64,000 bases of DNA from Mercurialis annua (taxonomy: Eukaryota; Streptophyta; Magnoliopsida; Malpighiales; Euphorbiaceae), in assembly GCF_937616625.2 (NCBI RefSeq), contig NC_065577.1, positions 23,511,501-23,575,500 on the forward strand, in the 5' to 3' direction. Shown here piece by piece: positions 49,001 to 60,000 of the stretch (positions are counted from its first letter, which is position 1; each line of letters begins with the position of its first letter). The position numbers and the translations under genes were made by a program. A model generated the notes under the pieces. The model was not told the origin of the DNA. It made no database searches and saw only the letters and a list, made by a program, of their open reading frames with translations.

Positions 49001-52000
49001 GGTTTTGTTTCGTATCATTTGTAAACGTTTGGCTTAAATCGTTAAAAAGGTGAAACATTTGGATTTGTTTCGTAACGTTTCTAAACGTTTGTCTTAAATC
49101 GCTAAAAAGGTGAAACGTTTGGATTTGGTTCGCAATGTTTGTCAACGTTTGGTTTAAATCGCTAAAACGGTAATACGTTTCGATTTGTTTCGTATCGTTT
49201 AGGTGAAACGTTTGGATTTGTTTCGTAGCGTTGATAAACTTTTGACTAAAATTACTATATAGGTGAAACGTTTGGATTTGTTTCGTACCGTTTGTAAGCG
49301 TTTGACTTACGCTGAAAAGATGAAACATTTAAATATGTTTCGTACCGTTTGTAAATGTTTTGCTTAAATCACTAAAAAGGGGGAATGTTTGGATTTGTTT
49401 CGTACTGGTTGTAAATGTTTGGCTTAAATTGTTAAAAAGGGGGAATGTTTGGATTTGTTTCGTAGCGTTTGTAAACGTTTGGCTTAAATTGTTAAAAAGG
49501 TGAAACTCTTGGATTTGTTTTGTAACGTTTGTAAACGTTTGGCATAAATTGCTAAAAGGTGAAACATTTGGATTTGTTTCATAACCTTTTTAAATGTTTG
49601 GCATAAATGGCTAAAAAGGTTAATCATTTGGATTTGTTTTGTTAAGTTTGTAAATGTTTGGCTTAAATAGCTAAAAGCTGAAATGCTTGGATTTGTTTCG
49701 TAACATTTGTAAACGTTTCGCTTAAATTGCTAAAAAGGTGAAACGCTTGAATTGTTTCGTAACATTTGTAAACGTTTTGCTTAAATTGTTAAAAAGGTGA
49801 AACGCTTGGATTTGTTTCGTAACGTTTGTAAACATTTGGCTTAAATTGCTAAAAAGGTGAAACATTTGGATTTATTTCATAACCTTTGTAAATGTTTGGC
49901 TTAAATCGCTAAATAGGTGAATCGTTTGGATTTGTTTTGTAACATTTGTAAATGTTTGGCTTAAATCGCTAAAAAGGTGAAATGTTTGGATTTGTTTCGT
50001 AACGTTTGTAATTTGGCTTAAATTGCTAAAAAGGGGAAACGCTTGGAATTATTTTGTAATGTTTGTAAAGGTTTGGCTTAAATTGCTAAAAAGGTGAAAC
50101 ACTTGGTTTTGTTTTGTAACGTTTGTAAACGTTTGGCGTAAATCGCTAAAAATGTGAAACGTTTGCAGTTCTTTGGCAACGTTATAAACGTTTGGTTTTG
50201 TTTCGTATCATTTGTAAACGTTTTGCTTAAATCGCTAAAAAGGTGAAACGTTTGGATTTGTTTCATAACGTTTGTAAAATTTTGGCTTAAATTGTTAAAA
50301 AGGGGAAGCGTTTGGTTTTGTTTCATAACGTTTGTAAACGTTCGACTTAAATCGCTAAAAAGGTTAAACGTTTGGATTTATTTCGTAACGTTTGTAAACG
50401 TTCGGCTTAAATTGCTAAAAAGGTGAAACGTTTGGATTTGTTTCGTAATGTTTGTAAACGTTTGGCTTAAAACGCTAAAAAGGTGAAACGTTTGGATTTG
50501 TTTCGTAAATTTTATAAACGTTTGGCTTAAATCGCTAAAAAGGGGAAACGTTTGGATTTGTTTCGTAACGTTTGTAAACGTTTGGCTTAAATCGCTAAAA
50601 TGGTGAAACGCTTGGATTTGTTTCGTAGCTTTTGTAAACGTTTGGCTTTAATTATTAAAAAGGTGAAACACTTGGATTTGTTTCGTAATGTTTGTTAACA
50701 TTTGGCTTAAGTTGCTAAAAAGGTGAAACACTTGGATTTGTTTCGTAATGTATGTAAACGTTTGGCTTAAATCTCTAAAAAGGTGAAACGTTTAGATTTG
50801 TTTTGTAACGTTTATAAACATTTGGCTTAAATCGCTAAAAAGGTGAAACGTTTGGATGTGTTTTATAACGTCTGTAAATGTTTTGCTTAAATTTCTAAAA
50901 AGGTGATACGCTCGGATTGTTTCGTAACGTTTGTAAACAATTTGCTTAAATTGCTACTAAGGGGAAACGCTTGGATTTATTTTGTAATGTTTGTAAACAT
51001 TTGGCTTATATTGCTAAAAAGGTGAAACACTTGGTTTTGTTTCGTAACGTTTGTAAACGTTTGACTTAAATCGCTAAAAATGTGAAACGTTTGAATTTCT
51101 TTGGTAACGTTATAAACGTTTGGTTTTGTTTCGTATCATTTGTAAACGTTTGGCTTAAATCGTTAAAAAGGGAAACGTTTGTATTGGTTTCGTAACGTTT
51201 GTAAACGTTTGGCTTAAATCGCTAAAAAGGTGAAACGTTTGGATTTGTTTCGTAATGTTTGTCAACGTTTGGCTTAAATCGCTAAAACGGTGATACGCTT
51301 GGATTTGTTTCGTAACGTTTAGGTGAAACGTTTGGATTTGTTTTGTAGCGTTGGTAAACTTTTGACTTAAATTACTATATCGGTGAAACGTTTGGATATG
51401 ATTCGTATCGTTTGTAAGCGTTTGACTTAAAACGCTGAAAAGATGAAACATTTAAATATATTTCGTACCGTTTGTAAATGTTTGGTTTATTCACTAAAAA
51501 TGTGAAACGTTTGGATTTGTTTTCGTACTGGTTGTAAATGTTTGGCTTAAATTGCTAAAAAGGTGAAACGCTTGAATTTGTTTCGTAGCGTTTGTAAACG
51601 TTTGGATTAAATTGTCAAAAATGTGAAATGCTTTGATTTTTTTCATATCGTTTGTAAACGTTTGGCATAAATTGCTAACAAGGTGAAACATTTGGATTTG
51701 TTTCATAACCTTTGTAAATGTTTTGCTTAAATCGCTAAAAAGGTGAATCGTTTGGATTTGTTTTGTAACGTTTGTAAATGTTTGGCTTAAATAGCTAAAA
51801 GGTGAAATGTTTGGATTTGTTTCATAACATTTGTAAACGTTTGGCTTAAATTTCTAAAAAAGTGAAACACCTGGATTGTTTTGTAACGTTTGTAAACGTT
51901 TGGCTTAAATTGTTAAAAAGGTGAAACACTTGAATTTGTTTCATAACGTTTGTAAACGTTTGGCTTAAACTGCTAAAAAGGTGAAACATTTGATTTTGTT

Positions 52001-52140
52001 TCATAACCTTTGTAAATGTTTGGCTTAAATTGCTAAAAAGGTGAATCGTTTGGATTTGTTTTGTAACGTTTGTAAATATTTGGGTTAAATCGCTAAAAAG
52101 GTGAAATGTTTGGATTTGTTTCGTAACATTTGTAAACGTT
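43045..52140 (+). repeat. Recent satellite duplication at 4.9-kb spacing (43045-47250 and 47947-52140)
   Basis: Unusual monomers line up at an almost fixed distance: CATTATGATTTGCTTCATAG at 43172 and 48075 (4903), GACTTACGCTGAAAAGATG at 44403 and 49304 (4901), the hybrid monomer at 44295 and 49196 (4901) and at 46421 and 51315 (4894), and ATTTGGGTTAAATCGC near 47184 and 52079. Single-base variants are shared, so the duplication is young. A nested distance of about 2.1 kb between hybrid monomers occurs in both copies. Edges were set by eye. Confidence 0.85.
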
Positions 52141-53801
52141 TGGCTTAAATTGCTAAAAGGTGAAACATTATGATTTGTTTCATAACCTTTGTAAACGTTT
52201 TTCTTAAATATCTAAAAAAGTGAAACGTTTGGATTTGATTTGTAACGTTTGTTAACATTTGGCTTAAATAACTTAGAAGGTGAAATGTTTGGATTTGTTT
52301 CGTAACGTTCGTACAAATTTGGCTTAAATCGCTAAAAAGGTGAAACGTTTGGATTTGTTTTGTAACGTTTGTAAACATTTGGCTTATATCGCTAAAAAGG
52401 TGAAACGTTTGGATTTGTTTCGTAACATTTGTAAAGGTTTGGCTTAAATTGCTAAAAAGGTGAAAAGCTTGGATTGTTTCATAACGTTTGTAAACATTTT
52501 GCTTAAATTGCTACTAAGGGGAAACGCTTGGATTTGTTTTGTAATGTTTGAAAACATTTTACTTATATTGCTAAAAAGGTGAAACTCTTGGTTTTGTTTC
52601 GTAACATTTGTAAACGTTTGGCTTAAATCGCTAAAAATGTGAAACGTTTGAATATCTTTGGTAACGTTAAAAACGTTTGGTTTTGTTTCGTATCATTTGT
52701 AAACGTTTGGCTTAAATCTTTGAAAAGGTGAAACGTTTGTATTTGTTTCGTAACGTTTGTAAACGTTTGTCTTAAATCGCTAAAAACGTGAAACGTTTGG
52801 ATTTGTTTTGTAATGTTTGTCAACGTTTGGCTTAAATCGCTAAAACAGTGATACGTTTGGATTTGTTTCGTAATGTTTAGGTGAAACATTTGGATTTCTT
52901 TCGTAGCGTTGGTAAACTTTTGACTTAAATTACTATATCAGTAAAACGTTTGGATTTGTTTCATACCGTTTGTAAGCGTTTGACTTATAACGCTGAAAAG
53001 ATGAAACATTTAAATATGTTTAGTACCGTATGTAAATGTTTGGCTTAAATTACTAAAAACGTGAAACGTTTGGATTTGTTTTCGTACTAGTTGTAAATAT
53101 TTGGCTTAAATTGCTAAAAAGGTAAAACGCTTAGATTTGTTTCGTAGCGTTGGTAAACGTTTGACTTAAATTGTTTAAAATGTGAAATGCTTGGATTTGT
53201 TTCGTAACGTTTGTAAACGTTTGGCATAAATTGCTAAAAAGGTGAAACATTTGGATTTGTTTCATAACCTTTGTAAATGTTTTGCTTAAATCGCTAAAAA
53301 GGTGAATCGTTTGGATTTGTTTTGTAACATTTGTAAATGTTTGGCTAAAATAGCTAAAAGGTGAAATGTTTGGATTTGTTTCATAACATTTGTAAATGTT
53401 TGGCTTAAATTGCTAAAAAAGTGAAACGCTTGGATTATTTCGTAACGTTTGTAAACGTTTGGCTTATATTGTTAAAAAGGTGAAACGCTTGGATTTGTTT
53501 CGTAACGTTTGTAAACGTTTGGCTTACATTGATAAAAAGGTGAAACATTTGGATTTGTTTCATAACCTTTGTAAATTTTTGGCTTAAATCGCTAAAAATG
53601 TGAATCATTTGGATTTATTTTGTAACGTTTGTAAATGTTTGGCTTAAATCGCTAAAAAGGTGAAATGTTTGGAATTATTTTGTAATGTTTGTAAAGGTTT
53701 GGCTTAAGTTACTAAAAAGGTGAAACGCTTAGTTTTGTTTCGGAACGTTTGTAAACGTTTGGCTTAAATCGCTACAAATGTGAAACGTTTGAATTTGTTA
53801 G

Positions 53802-53806
53802 GTAAC
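53802..53806. repeat. Candidate target-site duplication GTAAC (one side only)
   Basis: The five satellite bases directly before element 2. The partner copy would lie beyond the right end of the window, so this is a prediction. Confidence 0.5.
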
Positions 53807-54397
53807 TGTCACGACCCATTTTCATGAATCGCGACCGGCGCTAGGGTATGGGTAATGTAGTACCGAAACCCGTAGCTAGCCTCCCATATAAATCATAAGC
53901 ACATAAACCTGCAGAAAACCAATGCTCGGGGGCAACCGAGACTTCAGCCTAAACTAGGAGTTATAATAATCAACAGTTAAAATAACATGCTTATTCAATT
54001 CTGAGTCTAAAATAGATTTATCATGAACCGATATAAATAATATAACATGCCAAAGCAATATACCCAGTCGAACCAATCCGACAAAATAAATAGAAATAAC
54101 AAGGACGTCTAGTTACTACTGCGGTCTAAGAATAAAACAGTTTTACAATTTTATTAAAATAAAAGGAACCTCCGAGGAAAAGTAAATGCGGAGATCACCA
54201 GACTCTCTCAGATAATAACCCTGGGGAAAATTGGGAAAACAACGGGGTCAGATATACTGAGATGAGTTCATACCACTATCTACATTTATTAAGTGGAAAA
54301 CCTTTAAAACGTTTAAAACATTTAATAACAATATTACGGATAATAGTTGGAACCCTAATCCACAATTCTAAATAATAATCATAATCCAATAGGTCTG

Positions 54398-54516
54398 GTC
54401 CCGAGAGCTGAGCTACACCGAGTTACCACTGACCACACTTATACCAGAGTCCCGAGAGCTGAGCTACACCGAGTTACTCTACCTGGTCCCGAGAGCTATG
54501 CTCACACCGAGTTACC
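54398..54516 (-). repeat. Triple direct repeat in element 2 LTR
   Basis: Three copies of GTCCCGAGAGCT...CACCGAGTTAC start at 54398, 54449 and 54486, so spacing is 51 and 37 bases. The same array is at 62911-63029 in the other LTR and, on the opposite strand, at 41779-41903 in the solo LTR. Confidence 0.85.
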
Positions 54517-56540
54517 ACCTTTCCATATATACCTTACCCAGATCAATACCGGTGCGCACGCAGTCCTAATGATGCCCATTAGGTAGCACGTTCCAACTAA
54601 GAGCCATAATATAAAAACAGTTCGAAATATACGTACAGTATATATATTTAATATAAAATAACAATTTACTTAATAAAGCGGTAAATAGTAAATATAAACT
54701 CACTGCTTGCTAATCCGCGTGAAATACCGGCAAGCAACTAACTCTGGTTCGCCTCTGAAGCACGAACAGTAGACGAGTCTAGACAAATAAAATAATTATT
54801 AAAATCAGACCCTAACTCTAGAGAGTACTAGACACCACACAAGACTAGCACAAATAATCACGTAGTAATTAAACAATCTAAAATAACACAAATATAAGCA
54901 AAGGTAATAAAGCCCAATTAATATAAGTCTATTGAGTTCCCGCTTAAAATCCAATTTATAAATATTATTTAATAACTTTAAATAATCATTAATTTACAAA
55001 TAGTGGGTTTGCCGAGTTACCAAATAACTACCAAGCTAACCTCACTCGTCGGATGACCCAAGTCTAATCCGACTCAAAACGTTTATCAAATATAAACCCG
55101 AGTTTATATTTATAAAACAATTTAACAAAATAATAATCCATTTTAAAAGCGGAACTCAATAACTTCAATTCAAAATAACCCAAGTTTACAACCCCAAAAA
55201 CTTAGTTAAATAAAACAAATAAAAATTCAGGGACCAAATAGTATTTTAACCAAGTAGGGACTAAATGGTACTTTTGCCAATTAGGGGCTAATTTGCACTT
55301 TAGCCAATTTAATAACCGAAATCAATTTATTGCTTTTCTTTATAATTAAAACCAACAATAAAGTTATTAACCAAAAATCCACTTAATTAAGTTATAAAAT
55401 AAGTTTAGGGGCTAAATTGTAATTTAGCCAACTTTTGACAAAACGACATTTGAAAGCAATTATAATTACCCGAGTAATTATATTAATTAAAGTTATAAAA
55501 ATTTACGTAATCAATTTGTCTATTTAAAATCATAGTTATTATCGAAACAAAATGAAATAACTTAAAGGACCTAAATAATTCAAACAAAACAATTAAATAA
55601 CCAAAGTGGCTATTAAGCCATCTTCTTCTTCTTTCAAAAAGAAGTTTACCCGCCCAAGCCTTCATTTACACAACAAACCGTAGCCAACATATTAAACCCA
55701 ACCTTTCATTTTTCATCAACAAACTTAATCAATCCATACCTAGGGATAATATATAGACAATCTCAATCAACAAGAGATGGCAGTAAGGACATGATCATTT
55801 GAAGCCAAGGACACAGACAACTCACGAAGGAGGACGGCGATCACCAAGCCAAACAAAACAAAAATTAACCTAAGCAACCATTTATGAACCAAAAGCAAGC
55901 TAATCCCTCAACAATTCATCCATACAGTAGCAGCAATTACTTGATAATGAATGGCAGCAACATATAGCTCAAGAACAGATAAGGCAAAACAGAAAACGGA
56001 AACCGTACGGCAATCAACAAATCGATATAACGCATCACTTATCAATTTATTGTGAAACACAACAATCTTAGAGCTCTAAACAACATGAAGACCAAGCCAA
56101 CAAAAGAAGTAAATCGGCAGAATTCTAACAAGCATGAACAGCAACCATATCAACCAAAAACGATAAAACGGGATTGATTATAACGAGATCGACGGCGTAC
56201 CGTTCAGCGAAATTGAGGTAGGGAAGCGTAGGTACGTGAGTCTAGATCGTCTGGAATCAAACGGTTCTGATTTCGATCTAGAAACGAGAGAGAACGAACC
56301 AAATTACGCAATGACGTTCAAAGGCAAAATCTGGAAATTCAAGAATTCAGAAACTTACCGGACAGCGATCTTTGGCAGATGATAACGGCTTCGATACTTA
56401 GCGAAATGCCAAGCGGAAAACGGCTAGGGTTTGTTTGCAGCGTGATGAAGGTTTTCTGTGAAGAAATCGACTTAAAAAGACGAAGGGAAGTGGGCCGTAA
56501 ACGAGGTCGAAAAGGGCTGGGCGAAGGGGTGAGGGCTGCA

Positions 56541-56736
56541 AATCATTCCCGAACGGAAAGGCCAAAATTTGGCCTGATCCCGTTCGGGAAAAGGCCTGGT
56601 CCCGAACGGGACCAGTGCAAATTTTGCACAGTCCCGTACGGGACAGGCCCAGTCCCGTACGGGACCTTACGGGAAAACATCAGGTCTCTTACGAGACCTG
56701 GTTTATCCCTTGGTTCAACCATTTGGTTGAACCAAG
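56541..56736. repeat. Palindrome array with altered arms in element 2 LTR
   Basis: Inverted repeats in order: TTCCCGAACGGAA (imperfect), GGCCAAAATTTGGCC (56560-56574), ATCCCGTTCGGGA, CTGGTCCCG/CGGGACCAG (56596-56615), TGCAAATTTTGCA (56616-56628), perfect GTCCCGTACGGGAC (56631-56644), AGTCCCGTACGGGACCT (56651-56667), CAGGTCTC/GAGACCTG (56681-56700) and CTTGGTTCAACC/GGTTGAACCAAG with a 4-nt loop (56709-56736). Most units use CCCG/CGGG where the other LTR families use CTCG/CGAG, with both arms changed. Confidence 0.9.
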
Positions 56737-56893
56737 ACCCAAAGGAGAAGTTTATTTTTTTTTTTTTTTAAAACCGAACCGAAGATGAATCGAACCACAA
56801 TTAATTTACGAAACTTCAAATACCCCACAAAATACATCCGGAACCACGTCGGAAATTACAAAAATAAATTTAAAAATTTTACGGGATATTACA

Positions 56894-57010
56894 TTCTCCC
56901 CAACTAATTAAAAATTCGTCCTCGAATTTAATACGACAAGTAAATCACATCAGAACAACACGTAATACAAGTAAAAACTACAAAGTCACAGAAAAACAAG
57001 ATGTTGTACC
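56894..57010 (-). other. 3' untranslated region and polypurine tract of element 2
   Basis: Between the stop codon and the 3' LTR. On the minus strand it ends with TAGTTGGGGAGAA (56894-56906), the plus-strand primer, and upstream holds AATTCGAGGACGAATTTTTA, also present in element 1. Confidence 0.88.
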
Positions 57011-60000
57011 TCACGGAAATAGAAAAGGATAGCGATTCCGCATATCCAACTCGGTCTCCCAAGTACACTCCTCTACAGAATGATTGCGCCAGAGAACTTT
57101 GACCATCGGAATCTCCTTGTTCCGCAATTTACGCACCTGCGTATCAACAATCTCAACTGGCTGTTCCTCATAGGACAGCTCCTGGTCAATCTCAACACTC
57201 TGGGGCACAATCACGTGTGAAGGATCAGAAATGTACTTTCTCAACATAGAAACGTGAAACACAGGATGTACTAACGACATGTCTGGCGGTAGAACCAGAC
57301 GATAAGCCACAGCTCCAATCCTCTCCGAAATCTCATAGGGACCAATATACCTCGGTGCCAACTTTCCCTTGACACCAAAACGAACCACGCCTTTCATAGG
57401 CGAAACCCGAAGAAATACGAAATCACCAACCTGGAACTCAATGTCTTTCCTCTTCGGATCAGCATAACTCTTATGCCGACTAAAAGCAGTCTCCAACCTC
57501 CGCTTAATCAACGGTACCTTCTCAGAGGTAATCTGAATAATCTCCGCTCCCGAGAGTTTACGCTCTCCGACCTCCTCCCAACAGATAGGAGATCTACACT
57601 TACGCCCGTACAAAGCCTCATACGGCGCCATCTCGATACTCGCATGATAACTGTTGTTATAGGAAAACTCAATCAACGGCAAATGAGTATCCCAGCTACC
57701 CTGAAAATCGAGAACACACATCCTGAGCATATCCTCCAACGTCTGAATAGTCCTCTCAGACTGACCGTCAGTCTGAGGATGAAAAGCTGTACTGAAATCC
57801 AACCGAGAACCCAAGGATTCCTGTAACGCCTTCCAAAACCTCGAAGTAAACACAGAACCTCTGTCTGAAACAATAGAAACCGGTACACCATGCAAACTGA
57901 CAATCCTGTCGATGTACAACTGAGCCAACCTCGAAGCAGCATACGAAACCTTAATCGGAAGGAAATGAGCTGACTTGGTCATACGGTCAACTATCACCCA
58001 GATGGAGTCGTATCCCTGTCGAGTACGTGGTAACCCAACCACAAAATCCATAGCAATCCGCTCCCACTTCCACTCTGGAATGGGTAGTGGCTGTAGATAG
58101 CCAAAAGGTCTCTGATGCTCCAGCTTCACCTGCTGGCACGTCAGACACTTAGAAACATACTCAGCGACATCCTTCTTCATCCCGCTCCACCAGTAGGTAC
58201 CCTTAAGATCATGGTACATCTTAGTAGAACCCGGATGAACACTATAAGCAGACCTGTGCGCTTCTTCCAGAATCTGGTCCCTCAAACCATCTGAATCCGG
58301 AACACACAGTCTCGAACCATGTCTCAGAACACCATCCACAAAAGTAAACTCAGAATTTCCATCTTGCTGAACTTCCTCAATAATCCGTTTCAATTGTGGA
58401 TCCTCAGCTTGTAAAGCTTTGATCCGATCAATCAAAACGGGTTGCACTTGCAACTGTGCTAACAAACAACCAGTCTGAGAAATCTGAAACTCATAGCCTG
58501 AAGCTATCAAACTGTGCCACTCTCTAACCATGGGTCTACGCCCAATCTCAGAAATATGAGCCAAGCTGCCCGAAGACTTGCGACTCAACGCATCGGCTAC
58601 CACATTAGCCTTACCAGGATGGTACTGAATAGTACAGTCGTAGTCTTTCAGCAACTCTAACCACCTCCTCTGTCTCAAGTTCAACTCTCTCTGATCAAAG
58701 ATATATTTCAGACTCTTGTGATCAGTGAAAATCTCACAAGTAGCACCATACAAATAATGCCTCCAAATTTTCAGCGCAAAAACCACAGCTGCTAACTCTA
58801 AATCATGAGTAGGGTAATTCACCTCATGCTTCTTCAACTGTCTGGAAGCATAGGCAATCACCTGTCCATGTTGCATCAGAACGCAACCCAAACCAATCCG
58901 AGACGCATCACAATACACTGTGAAACCATCAATGCCAGAAGGCAATGCCAACACCGGAGCTGTAGTCAAAATCTCCTTGAGCTTCTCAAAGCTCGCCTCG
59001 CACTTGTCAGTCCACTCAAACTTGACACCCTTCTGTGTCAGTTTAGTCAAAGGTGCAGATATTCTGGAGAAATCTTGCACGAACCGACGATAGTAGCCAG
59101 CTAAACCCAGAAAACTTCTGATCTCGGTAACTGACCTTGGCCTTTGCCAATCCATGACCGACTCAATCTTTTTCGGATCAACCTTGATCCCATCTTTCGA
59201 CACCACGTGTCCTAGAAAGGTAACCTGATCCAACCAGAACTCACATTTTGAGAACTTAGCGTACAACTGATGCTCACGCAACGTCTGTAGTATAGTCCTC
59301 AAATGGTAAGCATGCTCCTCCTCACTCCGAGAATAGATCAAAATGTCATCAATGAAGACGATAACAAATTGATCCAAAAACGGCTTGAACACTCTGTTCA
59401 TCATATCCATAAATGCTGCTGGTGCGTTCGTCAGACCAAAGGACATAACCAGAAACTCAAAATGTCCATAACGAGTCCGAAAAGCAGTCTTAGGCACATC
59501 TGCATCACGGATCCGAAGCTGATGATACCCAGACCTCAAATCAATCTTGGAAAAACACTTCGCACCCTGCAACTGGTCAAACAAATCATCGATGCGAGGA
59601 AGAGGATATCTGTTCTTGACAGTAACCTTGTTCAACTGTCTGTAGTCGATACAGAGTCGAAAGGAACCGTCTTTCTTCTTCACAAACAGAACTGGAGCAC
59701 CCCACGGAGAAGTACTCGGTCTGATGAACCCGCTATCCAACAACTCTTGTAACTGGTCCTTCAACTCCTTCAGCTCTGCAGGAGCCATCCGATACGGCGG
59801 TATCGAAATCGGAGCTGTACCAGAAACCACATCAATGCAAAACTCTATATCACGATCAGGTGGTAATCCAGGCAATTCCTCTGGGAACACATCGGTGAAC
59901 TCATTCACTATCGGTACACTATGCATATCACTACCACCAGCCTCCAAATCACGAACCACAGCAAGAAAACCCTGACAACCCTTGCCTAACATCCGCTTTG

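Larger units (their letters stand above)
42498..53806 (+). repeat. 60-bp satellite array, block D
   Basis: About 11.3 kb of satellite in the same orientation, between the solo LTR and element 2. It contains recognisable hybrid monomers with CGTTTAGGTGAAACG (about 44295, 46421, 49196, 51315, 52874) in which about 40 bp is missing, and a large internal duplication. No gene or RNA is seen. The last bases before element 2 are GTAAC. Confidence 0.97.
53807..56893 (-). mobile_element. 3' LTR of element 2
   Basis: 3087 bp; read on its own strand it starts TGTAATATCCCG at 56893 and ends GGGTCGTGACA at 53807. It contains the palindrome array (56541-56736), a triple direct repeat (54398-54516), the conserved 48-bp block (54221-54268) and AT-rich middle sequence. 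It is almost identical to the visible part of the 5' LTR. Small reading frames such as 55483-55665 and 56379-56771 have no recognisable content. Confidence 0.93.
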
